Positions 26,573 through 34,308 of a stretch of 64,000 nucleotides of DNA are shown here, piece by piece. The position numbers and the translations under genes were made by a program. The notes beneath the pieces were generated by a model. It was not told the DNA's origin. It ran no database searches and was given only the letters and a program-made list of their open reading frames with translations. The stretch is taken from assembly GCF_022179285.1 (NCBI RefSeq), contig NZ_BPQO01000006.1:204124-268123 (forward strand), given 5' to 3'. The stretch is from Methylobacterium hispanicum. GTDB lineage: Bacteria > Pseudomonadota > Alphaproteobacteria > Rhizobiales > Beijerinckiaceae. Every line of letters begins with the position of its first letter. Within the stretch, counting starts at the first letter, position 1.

Positions 26573-28471
26573 TCAGGGGCTCGGCGCCAGGGCCACGCTG
26601 CGGCGCTCGCCCGCCGGCCCGTCGCCGAGCGCCACCTGATCGGCGCCCGCGCCCGCCTGGAGGAGATAGTCCAGAACCGCCTGGGCGCGCAGCCGGGCGA
26701 GATCCTCGCCGGAGGGCTCCGGTGCCGGCTCCGGCTTCGCGGCGGACTTCGCCGCCGGCTTGCCCTTGGCCGCCTTTCCCTTCGTGCCTTTCTCCGGAGC
26801 CTCGGCCGGCTTGGGCTCCGGTGCGGGCTCCGGCGGCTTCACGTCCTGCGGCCGCTTGGTGCCCGGCGGGTCGGCGTGGCCGGTCACTGCGAGCCGCAGG
26901 GTTGGGCAGGCCTTCGCGAGGGCGGCGGCGGCGTCGAGGATCGGGTACATCGCCGCCGTCAGGGCGGTGCTGCCGGGCTCGAAGCGGAGGCGCTCGTTCC
27001 AGGCGGCGTCGAAGCCCGCGCGGCAGGACTCGGCGTCGCGCCGCGGCGCGGCCCCGCGCGGCAGCACCGCGACCCGGCTGGTCCAGCCCGCGGGGAGCGC
27101 CCGGGGCAGACTCTCGGCCACGCGCGCGGCGCTCTCGCGATAGAGGCTCTCGCCGGTGAGCGCGAGCTGGGCGTCCGCCACCGCGATCTCGCCCTCGGCG
27201 AGGTTCGCCAGCGCCGGCACGGCCGCCTCCAGGGCGGCGGCGAGGTTCGGCGGCGCGCCGTCCGCCAAGCGGGTTCGGTCGAGGACGCGCTCGCGGAAGA
27301 AGCGCGCGCGCAGGGCCGCCAACAGCCGCTCGCGCGCCTCCGGGCTCGGCAGGTGGCCCGCGACCACGACGCTGTCGGCCTCGCGGCGCAGGCTCACCCG
27401 GTAGGGCGAGAGCGGCCGCACCGCGAGCGTCATCGTGCCGGCCGCGACTCCCTTGGGCAGGCGCGCGCGCATCAGCGCCTCGGCCTCGCCCACCGCCTGC
27501 GCGTCGAGGGCGTCGCCCGTGACGGTGACCCGGCCGTTCTCGAAGGCGACGCGCCCGCTCTGCAGGAGGTCGGCGAGCGCCAGCATCGCCCCGGCCAGCG
27601 CGCGCGGCTCGATCCCGGGGGCCAGGCCGCGCGCGGTCCGGGTGCGGTCGTCCACGAAGGCGCCGCCCGCGGCCTCGGCGGCCGCCCGCCGGATCTCGGC
27701 CCGCGCGCTCTCCGAGACCGTGTTGCCCGTGAGCACGAGACCGCCGCCGGACACGCGCTCCACCCCGAAGCGAAAATCGGCCACGCTCGGCGGCAAGATG
27801 TCGATGCGCCCGATGCTGTAGCCGCGCGGCGGCTCGCCGAGGCCGGCGCGCAGCGCGTCGTAGGCCTCCACGTCCACCGCCTCGCCGGAGGCCGAGATCA
27901 CGGTGTCGGTGAGGCTGACCCGGGCGCCGGGGGCGAGGCGCGACAGTTTCGCGGCGGCGTAGGCGGCGGCCGCGGGGAAGTCCGGCGGGGCGCCGCGGGC
28001 GGCGCGGGCCTCGTCGTCGAGGGCCGCGCCGGCCGGCAGGGCGGCGACCAGCACCGCCTCGAAGGCGCGGCGGCCGATCTCGGCCGGGCGGCTTCCGGTG
28101 AGTGCGACGCCCGTCCCGGTGCGCTCCGCCGACCAGACGAAGGGCGCGGCCGTCTCGACGAGGCCGATGTCGGAGACGATCCGGCGCGGGCTCGGCAGGG
28201 CGGCGAGCCGCGTCAGGGCGGCGGCGCGCTCGGCCTCGCCCGGCGCCTCGCCCCGGGCCGCGAGATCGCGGCCCCGCGCGGCGACCCGCAACCAGGGTTC
28301 GCCCTCGCGATCCTCCGTGAGGCGCACCACCTCGCGCGCCTCCGCCTCGATCCGCTCGCCGATCCGGGGCGCGGCGAGCAGGGTCGCGCCGCCCCAGGCG
28401 ACGGCCAGCAGCGGCAGGCCGGCGAGCCAGCCGAACCGGCGGAGACGGGTCTGTCGATCGGGCAGCGGCAC
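26573..28471 (-). CDS. OmpA-family envelope protein with three BON-like repeats
   Basis: 632 residues. One N-terminal TM anchor (FGWLAGLPLLAVAWGGATLLA) places the rest in the periplasm. Three repeats of about 115-120 residues follow (roughly 111-228, 233-353, 357-471). Each contains a strand like FGVERVSGGGLVLTGNTVS, a conserved V(L)DDRTR-A-G-P block and the closing IDILPP/LAVRPL, recalling BON-type modules seen with OmpA in mycobacterial ArfA-like proteins. The C-terminal OmpA domain (about 495-632) has LRFEPGSTALT and LAVTGHADPPG for peptidoglycan binding, but a Lys/Pro/Ala-rich insert (about 545-585) splits it. Confidence 0.8.
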   Translation of the reverse strand: MPLPDRQTRLRRFGWLAGLPLLAVAWGGATLLAAPRIGERIEAEAREVVRLTEDREGEPWLRVAARGRDLAARGEAPGEAERAAALTRLAALPSPRRIVSDIGLVETAAPFVWSAERTGTGVALTGSRPAEIGRRAFEAVLVAALPAGAALDDEARAARGAPPDFPAAAAYAAAKLSRLAPGARVSLTDTVISASGEAVDVEAYDALRAGLGEPPRGYSIGRIDILPPSVADFRFGVERVSGGGLVLTGNTVSESARAEIRRAAAEAAGGAFVDDRTRTARGLAPGIEPRALAGAMLALADLLQSGRVAFENGRVTVTGDALDAQAVGEAEALMRARLPKGVAAGTMTLAVRPLSPYRVSLRREADSVVVAGHLPSPEARERLLAALRARFFRERVLDRTRLADGAPPNLAAALEAAVPALANLAEGEIAVADAQLALTGESLYRESAARVAESLPRALPAGWTSRVAVLPRGAAPRRDAESCRAGFDAAWNERLRFEPGSTALTAAMYPILDAAAALAKACPTLRLAVTGHADPPGTKRPQDVKPPEPAPEPKPAEAPEKGTKGKAAKGKPAAKSAAKPEPAPEPSGEDLARLRAQAVLDYLLQAGAGADQVALGDGPAGERRSVALAPSP

Positions 28472-28549
28472 GGGCGCTCTCGCAGGGCTGATCCGCAGGC
28501 CGTCAGATCAGCCCGACTTTCCGGCATCTTGAAGGCCGCCGTCCATTCC

Positions 28550-28570
28550 CCCGCCTGCAGAAGGGGCGGG
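28550..28570. repeat. Short GC-rich hairpin in the ompA/ABC-F gap
   Basis: cccgcc (28550-28555) pairs with ggcggg (28565-28570) around a loop containing tgcagaagg, within a run cccccgcc...ggggcgggaggg. The ctgcagaagggg core resembles the element at 51315-51338. It lies between two minus-strand genes and could be a 3' hairpin of the ABC-F transcript or a degenerate copy of a dispersed palindrome. Confidence 0.3.
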
Positions 28571-28597
28571 AGGGCGTCGCCCTGCGCGAGCCCCGCC

Positions 28598-30415
28598 TCA
28601 GCCGCCGGCCGCCTCGCGCAGCATCTCCAGTTCGAGCCAGCGGTCCTCGGCCCCCGCGAGTTCGGTCTCGGCCTGGGACAGCATCGTGCTCGCCTTGTCG
28701 AAGCGGCCGGGGTCGCGGGCGTAGAGGCCGGGATCGGCCAGGATCTCGCGCAGCTGCGCGATCGCCGCCTCCAGCTTCTTCATGCGCTCGGGCAGCGTCT
28801 TCAGTTCGTGCTGGTCCTTGAAGCCGAGCTTCGGCCGCCCCGCGGGCGCGGCGGCGCGCTCGCGCGGCTCGGCCTTCTCGGATCTCGTTTCCTTGCGCCC
28901 CGCGGCCGTGCGGGCCTGCACGCCCGCGCCGCGCTGGCCGATCATGTCCGAGTAGCCGCCCGCGTACTCGATCCAGCGGCCCTCGCCCTCCGAGACCAGC
29001 ACGCTGCCGACGACCCGGTCGAGGAAGTCGCGGTCGTGGCTCACGAGCAGCAGCGTGCCCGCATAGTCGTCCAGCATCTCCTGCAGCAGGTCGAGGGTCT
29101 CGAGGTCGAGGTCGTTCGTCGGCTCGTCGAGCACCAGCAGGTTCGAGGGCTGCGCCAGCGCCCGGGCGATGAGGAGCCGGTTGCGCTCGCCGCCCGAGAG
29201 CACCGAGACCGGCGTGCGCGCCTGCTCGGGCGCGAACAGGAAGTCCTTGAGATAGCCGATCACGTGCCGGCTCTGGCCGTTGACCGTGACGGAATCGCCG
29301 CGCCCGCCGGTGAGCACGTCGCTCACGGTCTGCGTCGGCTCGAGCGTCGCCCGCGCCTGGTCGAGGATCACCGGCTGCAGGTTGGTGCCGAGCCGGATCG
29401 TGCCGGAATCGGGGGCGAGCTGGCCCATCAGCAGGTTGAGCAGCGTCGTCTTGCCGGCGCCGTTCGCCCCGACGATTCCGAGCCGGTCGCCGCGGGTGAC
29501 GCGCAGCGACAGCCGATCGACGATCGTCCGCGCGCCGTAGGCCTTGGCGATGTCCTTCGCCTCGATCACCAGGGTGCCGGAGCCGTCCGCCTCGCTCGCC
29601 TGCATGCTGACGCTGCCGACCGGGCGCCTGGCCTCGCGCCGGGCCTGGCGCAGGGCGTGCAGGTTGCCGAGCCGCCGCACGTTGCGCTTGCGCCTGGCGG
29701 TGACGCCGTAGCGCAGCCAGTCCTCCTCGGCGGCGATCTTGCGGTCGAGCTTGTGCCGGTCGCGCTCCTCCTCCTCGAAGAAGGCGTCGCGCCACGCCTC
29801 GAAGCTGGAGAAACCCTGGTCGATCCGCCGCGTCACGCCGCGGTCGAGCCAGACGGTCGCCCGCGACAGGGCCGAGAGGAAGCGCCGGTCGTGGCTGATC
29901 AGCACCAGCGCCGCGCGGCTCCCGCGGAGTTCCCCTTCCAGCCACTCGATCGCCGGCAGGTCGAGATGGTTCGTCGGCTCGTCGAGGAGCAGCACGTCGG
30001 GCTCGGGCGCCAGCGCCTGGGCGAGCGCGGCGCGCCGGCCCTCGCCGCCGGAGAGCTTCGTCGGGTTCTCCTCGCCGGTGAGACCGAGGCTCTCCAGGAG
30101 GTAGCGGGCGCGGTGGCTGGCATCGCCCGGGGCCAGCCCCGCCTCCACGAAGGCGAGCGTGGTGGGATAGCCGGAAAAATCCGGCTCCTGCGCGAGGTAG
30201 CGGATCGTGGTGCCGGGCTGGACGAAGCGCTTGCCGGCATCGGCCTCGACGAGGCCGGCGGCGATGCGCATCAGCGTGGACTTGCCCGAGCCGTTGCGGC
30301 CGACGAGGCAGGTCCGCTCGCCGGGCGCGATGGCGAGCTCGGCACGCTCGATCAGCGGCGTGCCGCCGAAGGTCAGCGCGATGTCCTGAAGGGTGAGGAG
30401 CGGTGGGGCGGCCAT
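28598..30415 (-). CDS. ABC-F family ATPase (Uup-like)
   Basis: 605 residues from the ATG at 30415. Two ABC domains are fused without membrane segments. The first has Walker A GRNGSGKST, signature LSGGEGRR and Walker B LLLDEPTNHLDL. The second has GANGAGKTT, LSGGERNR and VLDEPTNDLDL. A linker between them (about 220-290) is Arg/Lys-rich. The C-terminal about 75 residues form a coiled coil (LPERMKKLEAAIAQLREIL), as in Uup, which binds branched DNA or ribosomes. ABC-F proteins act on translating ribosomes or DNA rather than in transport. Resistance function is possible but unsupported. Confidence 0.92.
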   Translation of the reverse strand: MAAPPLLTLQDIALTFGGTPLIERAELAIAPGERTCLVGRNGSGKSTLMRIAAGLVEADAGKRFVQPGTTIRYLAQEPDFSGYPTTLAFVEAGLAPGDASHRARYLLESLGLTGEENPTKLSGGEGRRAALAQALAPEPDVLLLDEPTNHLDLPAIEWLEGELRGSRAALVLISHDRRFLSALSRATVWLDRGVTRRIDQGFSSFEAWRDAFFEEEERDRHKLDRKIAAEEDWLRYGVTARRKRNVRRLGNLHALRQARREARRPVGSVSMQASEADGSGTLVIEAKDIAKAYGARTIVDRLSLRVTRGDRLGIVGANGAGKTTLLNLLMGQLAPDSGTIRLGTNLQPVILDQARATLEPTQTVSDVLTGGRGDSVTVNGQSRHVIGYLKDFLFAPEQARTPVSVLSGGERNRLLIARALAQPSNLLVLDEPTNDLDLETLDLLQEMLDDYAGTLLLVSHDRDFLDRVVGSVLVSEGEGRWIEYAGGYSDMIGQRGAGVQARTAAGRKETRSEKAEPRERAAAPAGRPKLGFKDQHELKTLPERMKKLEAAIAQLREILADPGLYARDPGRFDKASTMLSQAETELAGAEDRWLELEMLREAAGG

Positions 30416-30467
30416 GCGCGGGCTTATGACAGCGCGCGCCGGCCTTCACAAACGCCGCGAAGCCGCC

Positions 30468-30677
30468 TCAGGCCGTCGGGTTCGCCGGGCCGGTCGGGGA
30501 GGACGGTGTCGGGTCGACGACCGGGATCTCGGTCGGCTGGCCGCCGGGCGTCTCGGGCGGGCTGTTGGCCGGGACCTCCGCCGGGCCGGGGCTCGGCACG
30601 GTCGGCGGCTCGTAGGGCGTCTCGGATGGGGGACCGGGCTGGTCCGGCACCTCGGGGACTCCGCCGGGATTGGCCAT
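30468..30677 (-). CDS. Small proline-rich protein, likely disordered
   Basis: 69 residues from the ATG at 30677. About a third are proline, with repeated PxxP and GP/ETP patterns (VPDQPGPPSETPYEPPTVP), and no hydrophobic segment or cysteine. Probably intrinsically disordered and cytoplasmic. A purine-rich stretch (GGAGCGT) sits just before the ATG. It lies 52 bp downstream (on the left) of the PHA-system gene's neighbourhood and 52 bp from the ABC-F start. No function can be assigned. Confidence 0.5.
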   Translation of the reverse strand: MANPGGVPEVPDQPGPPSETPYEPPTVPSPGPAEVPANSPPETPGGQPTEIPVVDPTPSSPTGPANPTA

Positions 30678-30756
30678 GGCTACGCTCCTGCGCTGGCACG
30701 CCGAACGGCCTCGGCGTGTCGCCGCTAACGGGGCGCGGGACAGCCGGTTCCGCCGC

Positions 30757-31071
30757 CTACTTCTTGGTCAGGAGCAGGGTACCCTCCTTGCCGAGCGACT
30801 TCTGGATCTTCTCGGCGAAGATCGCGAGCAGGAAGGGCAGCTTCACCTCGACGCGCACGCTCTCGGGCCCGACATCGATCGCGCCCTCGACCTTCTGGGC
30901 GAGGGCCGAGAGGCCGAAATCGAGGCGATCGCCCGTCCAGGCGAGGCGGTCGAGCGCGACGCCGCTCTTGGCGAGCATGCCCTTGCCCTGCTCGACGCCG
31001 GTCTCGATCCGGCGGCGCGCCTCCTCGCGGCCGAGGTCGTGCGGGATATCGACGATCAGGGGTTTTGCCAT
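30757..31071 (-). CDS. Polyhydroxyalkanoic acid system family protein
   Basis: 104 residues from the ATG at 31071. The pattern MAKPLIVDIPHDLGREEARRRIETGV, a central GDRLDFGLSALAQKVEGAI and the tail LPFLLAIFAEKIQKSLGKEGTLLL match the PHA_gran_rgn family, small SRPBCC-like proteins associated with PHA granule systems. phaC/phaP-type genes are not in the window, so the PHA link is by family only. Cytoplasmic, monocistronic. Confidence 0.8.
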   Translation of the reverse strand: MAKPLIVDIPHDLGREEARRRIETGVEQGKGMLAKSGVALDRLAWTGDRLDFGLSALAQKVEGAIDVGPESVRVEVKLPFLLAIFAEKIQKSLGKEGTLLLTKK

Positions 31072-31155
31072 CGCGCGGGGGTTCCTGCTGTGTCAGGCGC
31101 GAGATGGGGGCGCGGGCCGCCGGCGGCAACGCCGCGCCTCCGGCTGTGCATGAGG

Positions 31156-31197
31156 CCGCGCGCGAGACCGCGCGAGAGACCGCGCGAGAGACCGCGA
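31156..31197. repeat. 12-bp tandem repeat, about 3.5 copies
   Basis: Units ccgcgcgcgaga (31156-31167), ccgcgcgagaga (31168-31179), ccgcgcgagaga (31180-31191) and a partial ccgcga (31192-31197). It lies in the 235-bp spacer between the PHA-system gene start and the rlpA-like gene stop. The 12-bp period would keep a reading frame, but no gene covers it. Confidence 0.75.
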
Positions 31198-31306
31198 ATG
31201 CGCGCGCCGGCCCCACCGCGGCATGGGTGGGGCCGGCGCGCGGGTCTCGGGCGAGACCCCGGTCTTCCGTGCGGAGAGATCGGTCCGCCGGTCGTTCGGC
31301 GCCGTG

Positions 31307-31660
31307 TCAGTCCATGACCTGGAGCGAGACGTAGGTCGTGCCGCCCATGCCGAGCGCCCGGGCCGAGCCGCGGGACAGATCGATGATGCGCCCGCGCACG
31401 AAGGGGCCGCGATCGTTGATCCGCACGACGACGGAGCGCCCGGTGCGCTTGTCGGCGACCCGCACCCGCGTGCCGAAGGGCAGGCTGCGATGGGCGGCGG
31501 TCATGCCGTTGGGGTTGAAGCGTTCTCCGTTCGCGGTCCGATGTCCGCTGCCGTACCAGGAGGCCGCTCCGCTCTGGGCGGAGGCCGGCACGCTGGCGGC
31601 GAGCGCCGCGACGGTGCCGAGGATGGCGGCGGTGGTCCGGCAGACAGGCTTCGTGGCCAT
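31307..31660 (-). CDS. RlpA-like double-psi beta-barrel septal/cell-wall protein
   Basis: 117 residues. The ATG at 31660 is preferred because AAAGGGA lies about seven bases upstream; an ATG at 31666 is too close to it. A signal peptide (CRTTAAILGTVAALAASVPASA) is followed by the RlpA/DPBB domain: ASWYGSGHRTANGERFNPNGMTAAHRSLPFGTRVRV and VRINDRGPFVRGRIIDLSRGSA. RlpA proteins act as lytic transglycosylases at septa or bind denuded glycan. It lacks a SPOR domain and is short, so it is a minimal RlpA-type protein. Confidence 0.88.
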   Translation of the reverse strand: MATKPVCRTTAAILGTVAALAASVPASAQSGAASWYGSGHRTANGERFNPNGMTAAHRSLPFGTRVRVADKRTGRSVVVRINDRGPFVRGRIIDLSRGSARALGMGGTTYVSLQVMD

Positions 31661-32247
31661 TCGCATTCCCTTTGTTGTTTGCGACGGCGGGGCCAATCAA
31701 ACCCGGGCTCGGCCAAAATGAGGCAGGCTCGCGCTGCCCTATTCGCATCACATTTTGGGCGACCGCGCCCTATGCGTTGAGCTTTCATTAAGGGGTGATG
31801 CGGCGAAGTATTGTTTACTTCGTTTTTTCTTGGGGGGATGTGCTGGCGGCCGGCGAATGTCAGTGCTCGGAAGCAATCGGCACGATGCGAAAAATTACCT
31901 ACCATGCCGTGAGATCTGCGCGTGGCGAAACCCTGGATCCCGCTGAATGGGATGCACGTCGGGAACCAGCGGGTCCGAGAAGGGTTCGAGCGCACCGTTC
32001 GCGGCGCAGGCCTCCCCGCTTCCCGCCCACGGGAAGAGGCTCGCAGGCCTCGTGTCGTCTCCTCGTGAAGCGCGGGCGACGCCGGTGCGGCGGTGAGGAT
32101 GGCGGATCCGAAGGAGACGTGCCCGTCGAAGCTCCCTCGACCACGCCCGCGCGTTCGCTCAGCCGACGACAAGTTCGGCCGAGCCCGTTGCCCGCACCCC
32201 AGGGAAGGGAGATCCGCTCGATCCGGCGCGATCGACCGGAGGCCGTC
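31661..32247. other. 587-bp spacer between rlpA-like and SMP-30 genes
   Basis: No supported gene on either strand. The left part (31661-31800) is the promoter side of the rlpA-like gene. A locally AT-rich zone runs from about 31740 to 31910 and contains a plus-strand terminator-like hairpin at 31804-31830. The right part (31920-32247) is GC-rich with no recognisable motif. Confidence 0.45.
31804..31830 (+). terminator. Intrinsic-terminator-like hairpin with T-run
   Basis: cgaagta (31804-31810) pairs with tacttcg (31816-31822) around ttgtt and is followed by tttttt then ct. This is the clearest hairpin-plus-T-run in the window. No plus-strand gene lies directly upstream, so it would end either an unannotated small RNA from about 31690-31800 or read-through antisense to the rlpA promoter. 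On the minus strand it lacks a T-run. Confidence 0.45.
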
Positions 32248-33150
32248 TCACACCAGCGCCGCACCGCGCCGGTTGACGTAGATCGCCATCAGACTGTGCG
32301 AGACGCAGAGGAACAGGCGGCTGCGGTAGCGGCCGCCGAAGCAGAGGTTCGACACCGCGGCTGGGGTCCGGATCTTGCCGAGGAGCGCGCCGCCCGGGTC
32401 GATGACGTGCACGCCGTCGCCCGCGCTCGACCAGAGGTTGCCTTCCTCGTCGCAGCGAAAGCCGTCCGCCATGCCGGGCGCGACCGTGTGGAAGACCTGC
32501 GGGTTCGAGAGGCGCCCGTCCTCGCCGACGTCGAAGACCCGGATGTGGCGCGTCGGATCGTCCGCGAACTGCAGGCCCGTCTCGGCCACGTAGAGCCTGC
32601 GCTCGTCCGGCGAGAAGCAGAGCCCGTTCGGACCCTCGAAATCGCCCGCCGCCACGCTGAGCGAGCCGTCGCGCGGATCGAAGCGGTAGAGGTTGGCCGG
32701 CAGCTCCGGTGCCTGCTTGCCGCCCTCGTAGTCGGTCTGGATGCCGTAGGGCGGGTCCGAGAACCAGATCGTGCCGTCGGACTTGCAGACGATGTCGTTG
32801 GGCGAGTTCAGCCGCTTGCCCTGGTACGAAACGACCAGCACCGTGACGCTGCCGTCGAGCTCGGTCCGACTGATCCGGCGCAGCCGGTGCGAGCAGGAGA
32901 GGAGCCGCCCCTGCCTGTCGCGGGCATGGCCGTTCTCGAAGCCGACATGCGCGCGGTAGACGCTGAGGCCTCCGCCCTCGCTCCAGCGCATCACCCGGTC
33001 GTTCGGAAGGTCGGAGAACAGCAACTCGTCCCGGTCCCCGAACCAGACCGGGCCCTCGCACCAGCGGAAGCCTTCGGCCAGGGTCTCCAGCGGCGCGTTG
33101 GGCAGGACGAAGCTCTTGAAGCGCGCCTGCGTGACCTCGAAACCCTCCAT
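32248..33150 (-). CDS. SMP-30/gluconolactonase-type lactonase
   Basis: 300 residues from the ATG at 33150, a six-bladed propeller of the SMP-30/gluconolaconase/LRE family. Metal-site blocks are EGFRWCEGPVWF (Glu), RLNSPNDIV (Asn) and EGPNGLCFSPDERRLYVAET (Asn/Asp). The family hydrolyses sugar or other lactones with a divalent metal. No signal peptide. Last of three tightly packed minus-strand genes (DoxX, cupin, SMP-30; gaps 13 and 11 bp). Opposite a divergent GMC oxidoreductase, it fits a pathway where an alcohol or sugar is oxidised to a lactone and then opened. Confidence 0.9.
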   Translation of the reverse strand: MEGFEVTQARFKSFVLPNAPLETLAEGFRWCEGPVWFGDRDELLFSDLPNDRVMRWSEGGGLSVYRAHVGFENGHARDRQGRLLSCSHRLRRISRTELDGSVTVLVVSYQGKRLNSPNDIVCKSDGTIWFSDPPYGIQTDYEGGKQAPELPANLYRFDPRDGSLSVAAGDFEGPNGLCFSPDERRLYVAETGLQFADDPTRHIRVFDVGEDGRLSNPQVFHTVAPGMADGFRCDEEGNLWSSAGDGVHVIDPGGALLGKIRTPAAVSNLCFGGRYRSRLFLCVSHSLMAIYVNRRGAALV

Positions 33151-33161
33151 GCCGAGCGCCC

Positions 33162-33611
33162 CTACTTGAACCGCCCCGGCCTGTTCACCGTGGGCTCAAC
33201 GTCGAGCCCGGTGACGATCATGGTGCAGGGCTCGTCGCCCACCGTGCCCGAAAGGTGGCCCTTGCGGCCGTCGCGCTCGCGGGTGTTCTGGTCCTCGCCG
33301 AACATCAGCTCGCCGGGGCCCATCTCGACCCGCTTGCCGTCCATCGTCTCCACGAACCAGCGGCCGGTGAGGATCGCGATCCACTGGGGCTTGGGATTCT
33401 CGTGCCAATCGCCGACCCAGCCGACCGGCAGGACCGTGAAGGTCACGCCGGCCTCCGACGGGTCCATCTTGTCGTTCCATTGCGGTGCCACGCCGGGCCC
33501 GACGCCCTGGAACTGGAAGTCCGTGAGTTCGAATCGCTCCTGGCGGCTCACGCCCTCGGCGTCGGTGTAGACGTGCCAGTACGGCATGGCGGGAGATGTG
33601 GGCTCGGACAT
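33162..33611 (-). CDS. Cupin-domain protein
   Basis: 149 residues from the ATG at 33611. A single small-barrel cupin has VGDWHENPKPQWIAILTGRWFVETMDGKRVEMGPGELMFGED (about residues 69-110), covering motif 1 (His, Gln/Glu) and motif 2. The second conserved His (GRKGHLSGTVGDEPC) follows. It may be a metal-dependent isomerase/oxygenase or a ligand sensor. It is the middle gene of the DoxX, cupin, SMP-30 set, so it may act on the same oxidised substrate. Reaction unknown. Confidence 0.82.
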   Translation of the reverse strand: MSEPTSPAMPYWHVYTDAEGVSRQERFELTDFQFQGVGPGVAPQWNDKMDPSEAGVTFTVLPVGWVGDWHENPKPQWIAILTGRWFVETMDGKRVEMGPGELMFGEDQNTRERDGRKGHLSGTVGDEPCTMIVTGLDVEPTVNRPGRFK

Positions 33612-33624
33612 CGCGTCGGATCCT

Positions 33625-34101
33625 TCAGGGTTTGGCGGGCGCTTCGGCCGCGTAGGGGCCGGACGAGAGCGGGTGGCGGACGATCTCGGAGGCCGGCGTG
33701 TAGCTGCCGCCGATCACCACGAGCAGCAGCCCGCCCACGAGGCCGAAATTCTTGAGGAAGTCCCAGAAATGGGCCCGGCCGGCGCCGTTGCGCGACCAGA
33801 AGGCCGGGTATTCCCAGAACCGGTGGAACAGCACCGCGGTGACCGCGCAGAAGCCCATCAGCACGAAGGCGGCGGCGCGGTCGTACCAGCCGATCACGAT
33901 CAGCACGGGCGCTACCGTCTCGACCAGGATGCCGAGCACCAGGAGGAGCGCCGGGAAGGGCAGGGGGCCGGAGGCGGCCTGCTCCATCGCCTCGTCCCAG
34001 TGCACGACCTTGTCGAGCGCGCTCGGCGGGAACATGCCGACGAGGCAGATCTTCGCCGCGAGCGGCACCGCCACGAGGTTGAGCCAGGTCGCGAGGTCCA
34101 T
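33625..34101 (-). CDS. DoxX family membrane protein
   Basis: 158 residues from MDLATWLNLVAVPLAAK at the ATG at 34101; an in-frame ATG at 34134 would add 11 residues. Four hydrophobic helices: about 6-25, 47-70, 75-95 and 118-135. The PSALDKVVHWDEA and FHRFWEYPAFWSRNGAGRAHFWDFLKNFGLVGGLLL blocks are those of DoxX/DoxD-like proteins, quinone-linked membrane proteins or small-molecule exporters. First gene of the minus-strand trio, back to back with the GMC oxidoreductase across a 207-bp divergent promoter region. It could pass electrons to quinone. Confidence 0.85.
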   Translation of the reverse strand: MDLATWLNLVAVPLAAKICLVGMFPPSALDKVVHWDEAMEQAASGPLPFPALLLVLGILVETVAPVLIVIGWYDRAAAFVLMGFCAVTAVLFHRFWEYPAFWSRNGAGRAHFWDFLKNFGLVGGLLLVVIGGSYTPASEIVRHPLSSGPYAAEAPAKP

Positions 34102-34308
34102 CGGGGCGTGCGGGCTCCGGTACGGCGGGGCCATCCCCGATCCGTGCCGCCAACGTTCGCCACGGGTGGGGGTTTCCGGCGACGTGGCACGGAGCGCGGC
34201 GCCTGCCGCATCGCAGCGAGCACGATCCCGTGACGGTGCCCGCCGGAACGGCTCGGGAGAGGCCACGTTGCCGGGCTGTCCTATCCTTGCCGCGCGGCGG
34301 ACCGACCG

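Noticed and set aside
26876..31153. A 1425-codon open frame on the plus strand
   Set aside because: Antisense to the OmpA-type and ABC-F genes and rich in Arg/Gly/Ala/His. It is the codon-bias shadow of real minus-strand genes in GC-rich DNA, with no motif of its own.
31072..31306. Coding use of the 12-bp tandem repeat
   Set aside because: Frames across it give only short Ala-Val-Ser-Arg repeats attached to the PHA-system gene's upstream region, without a good start or homology.
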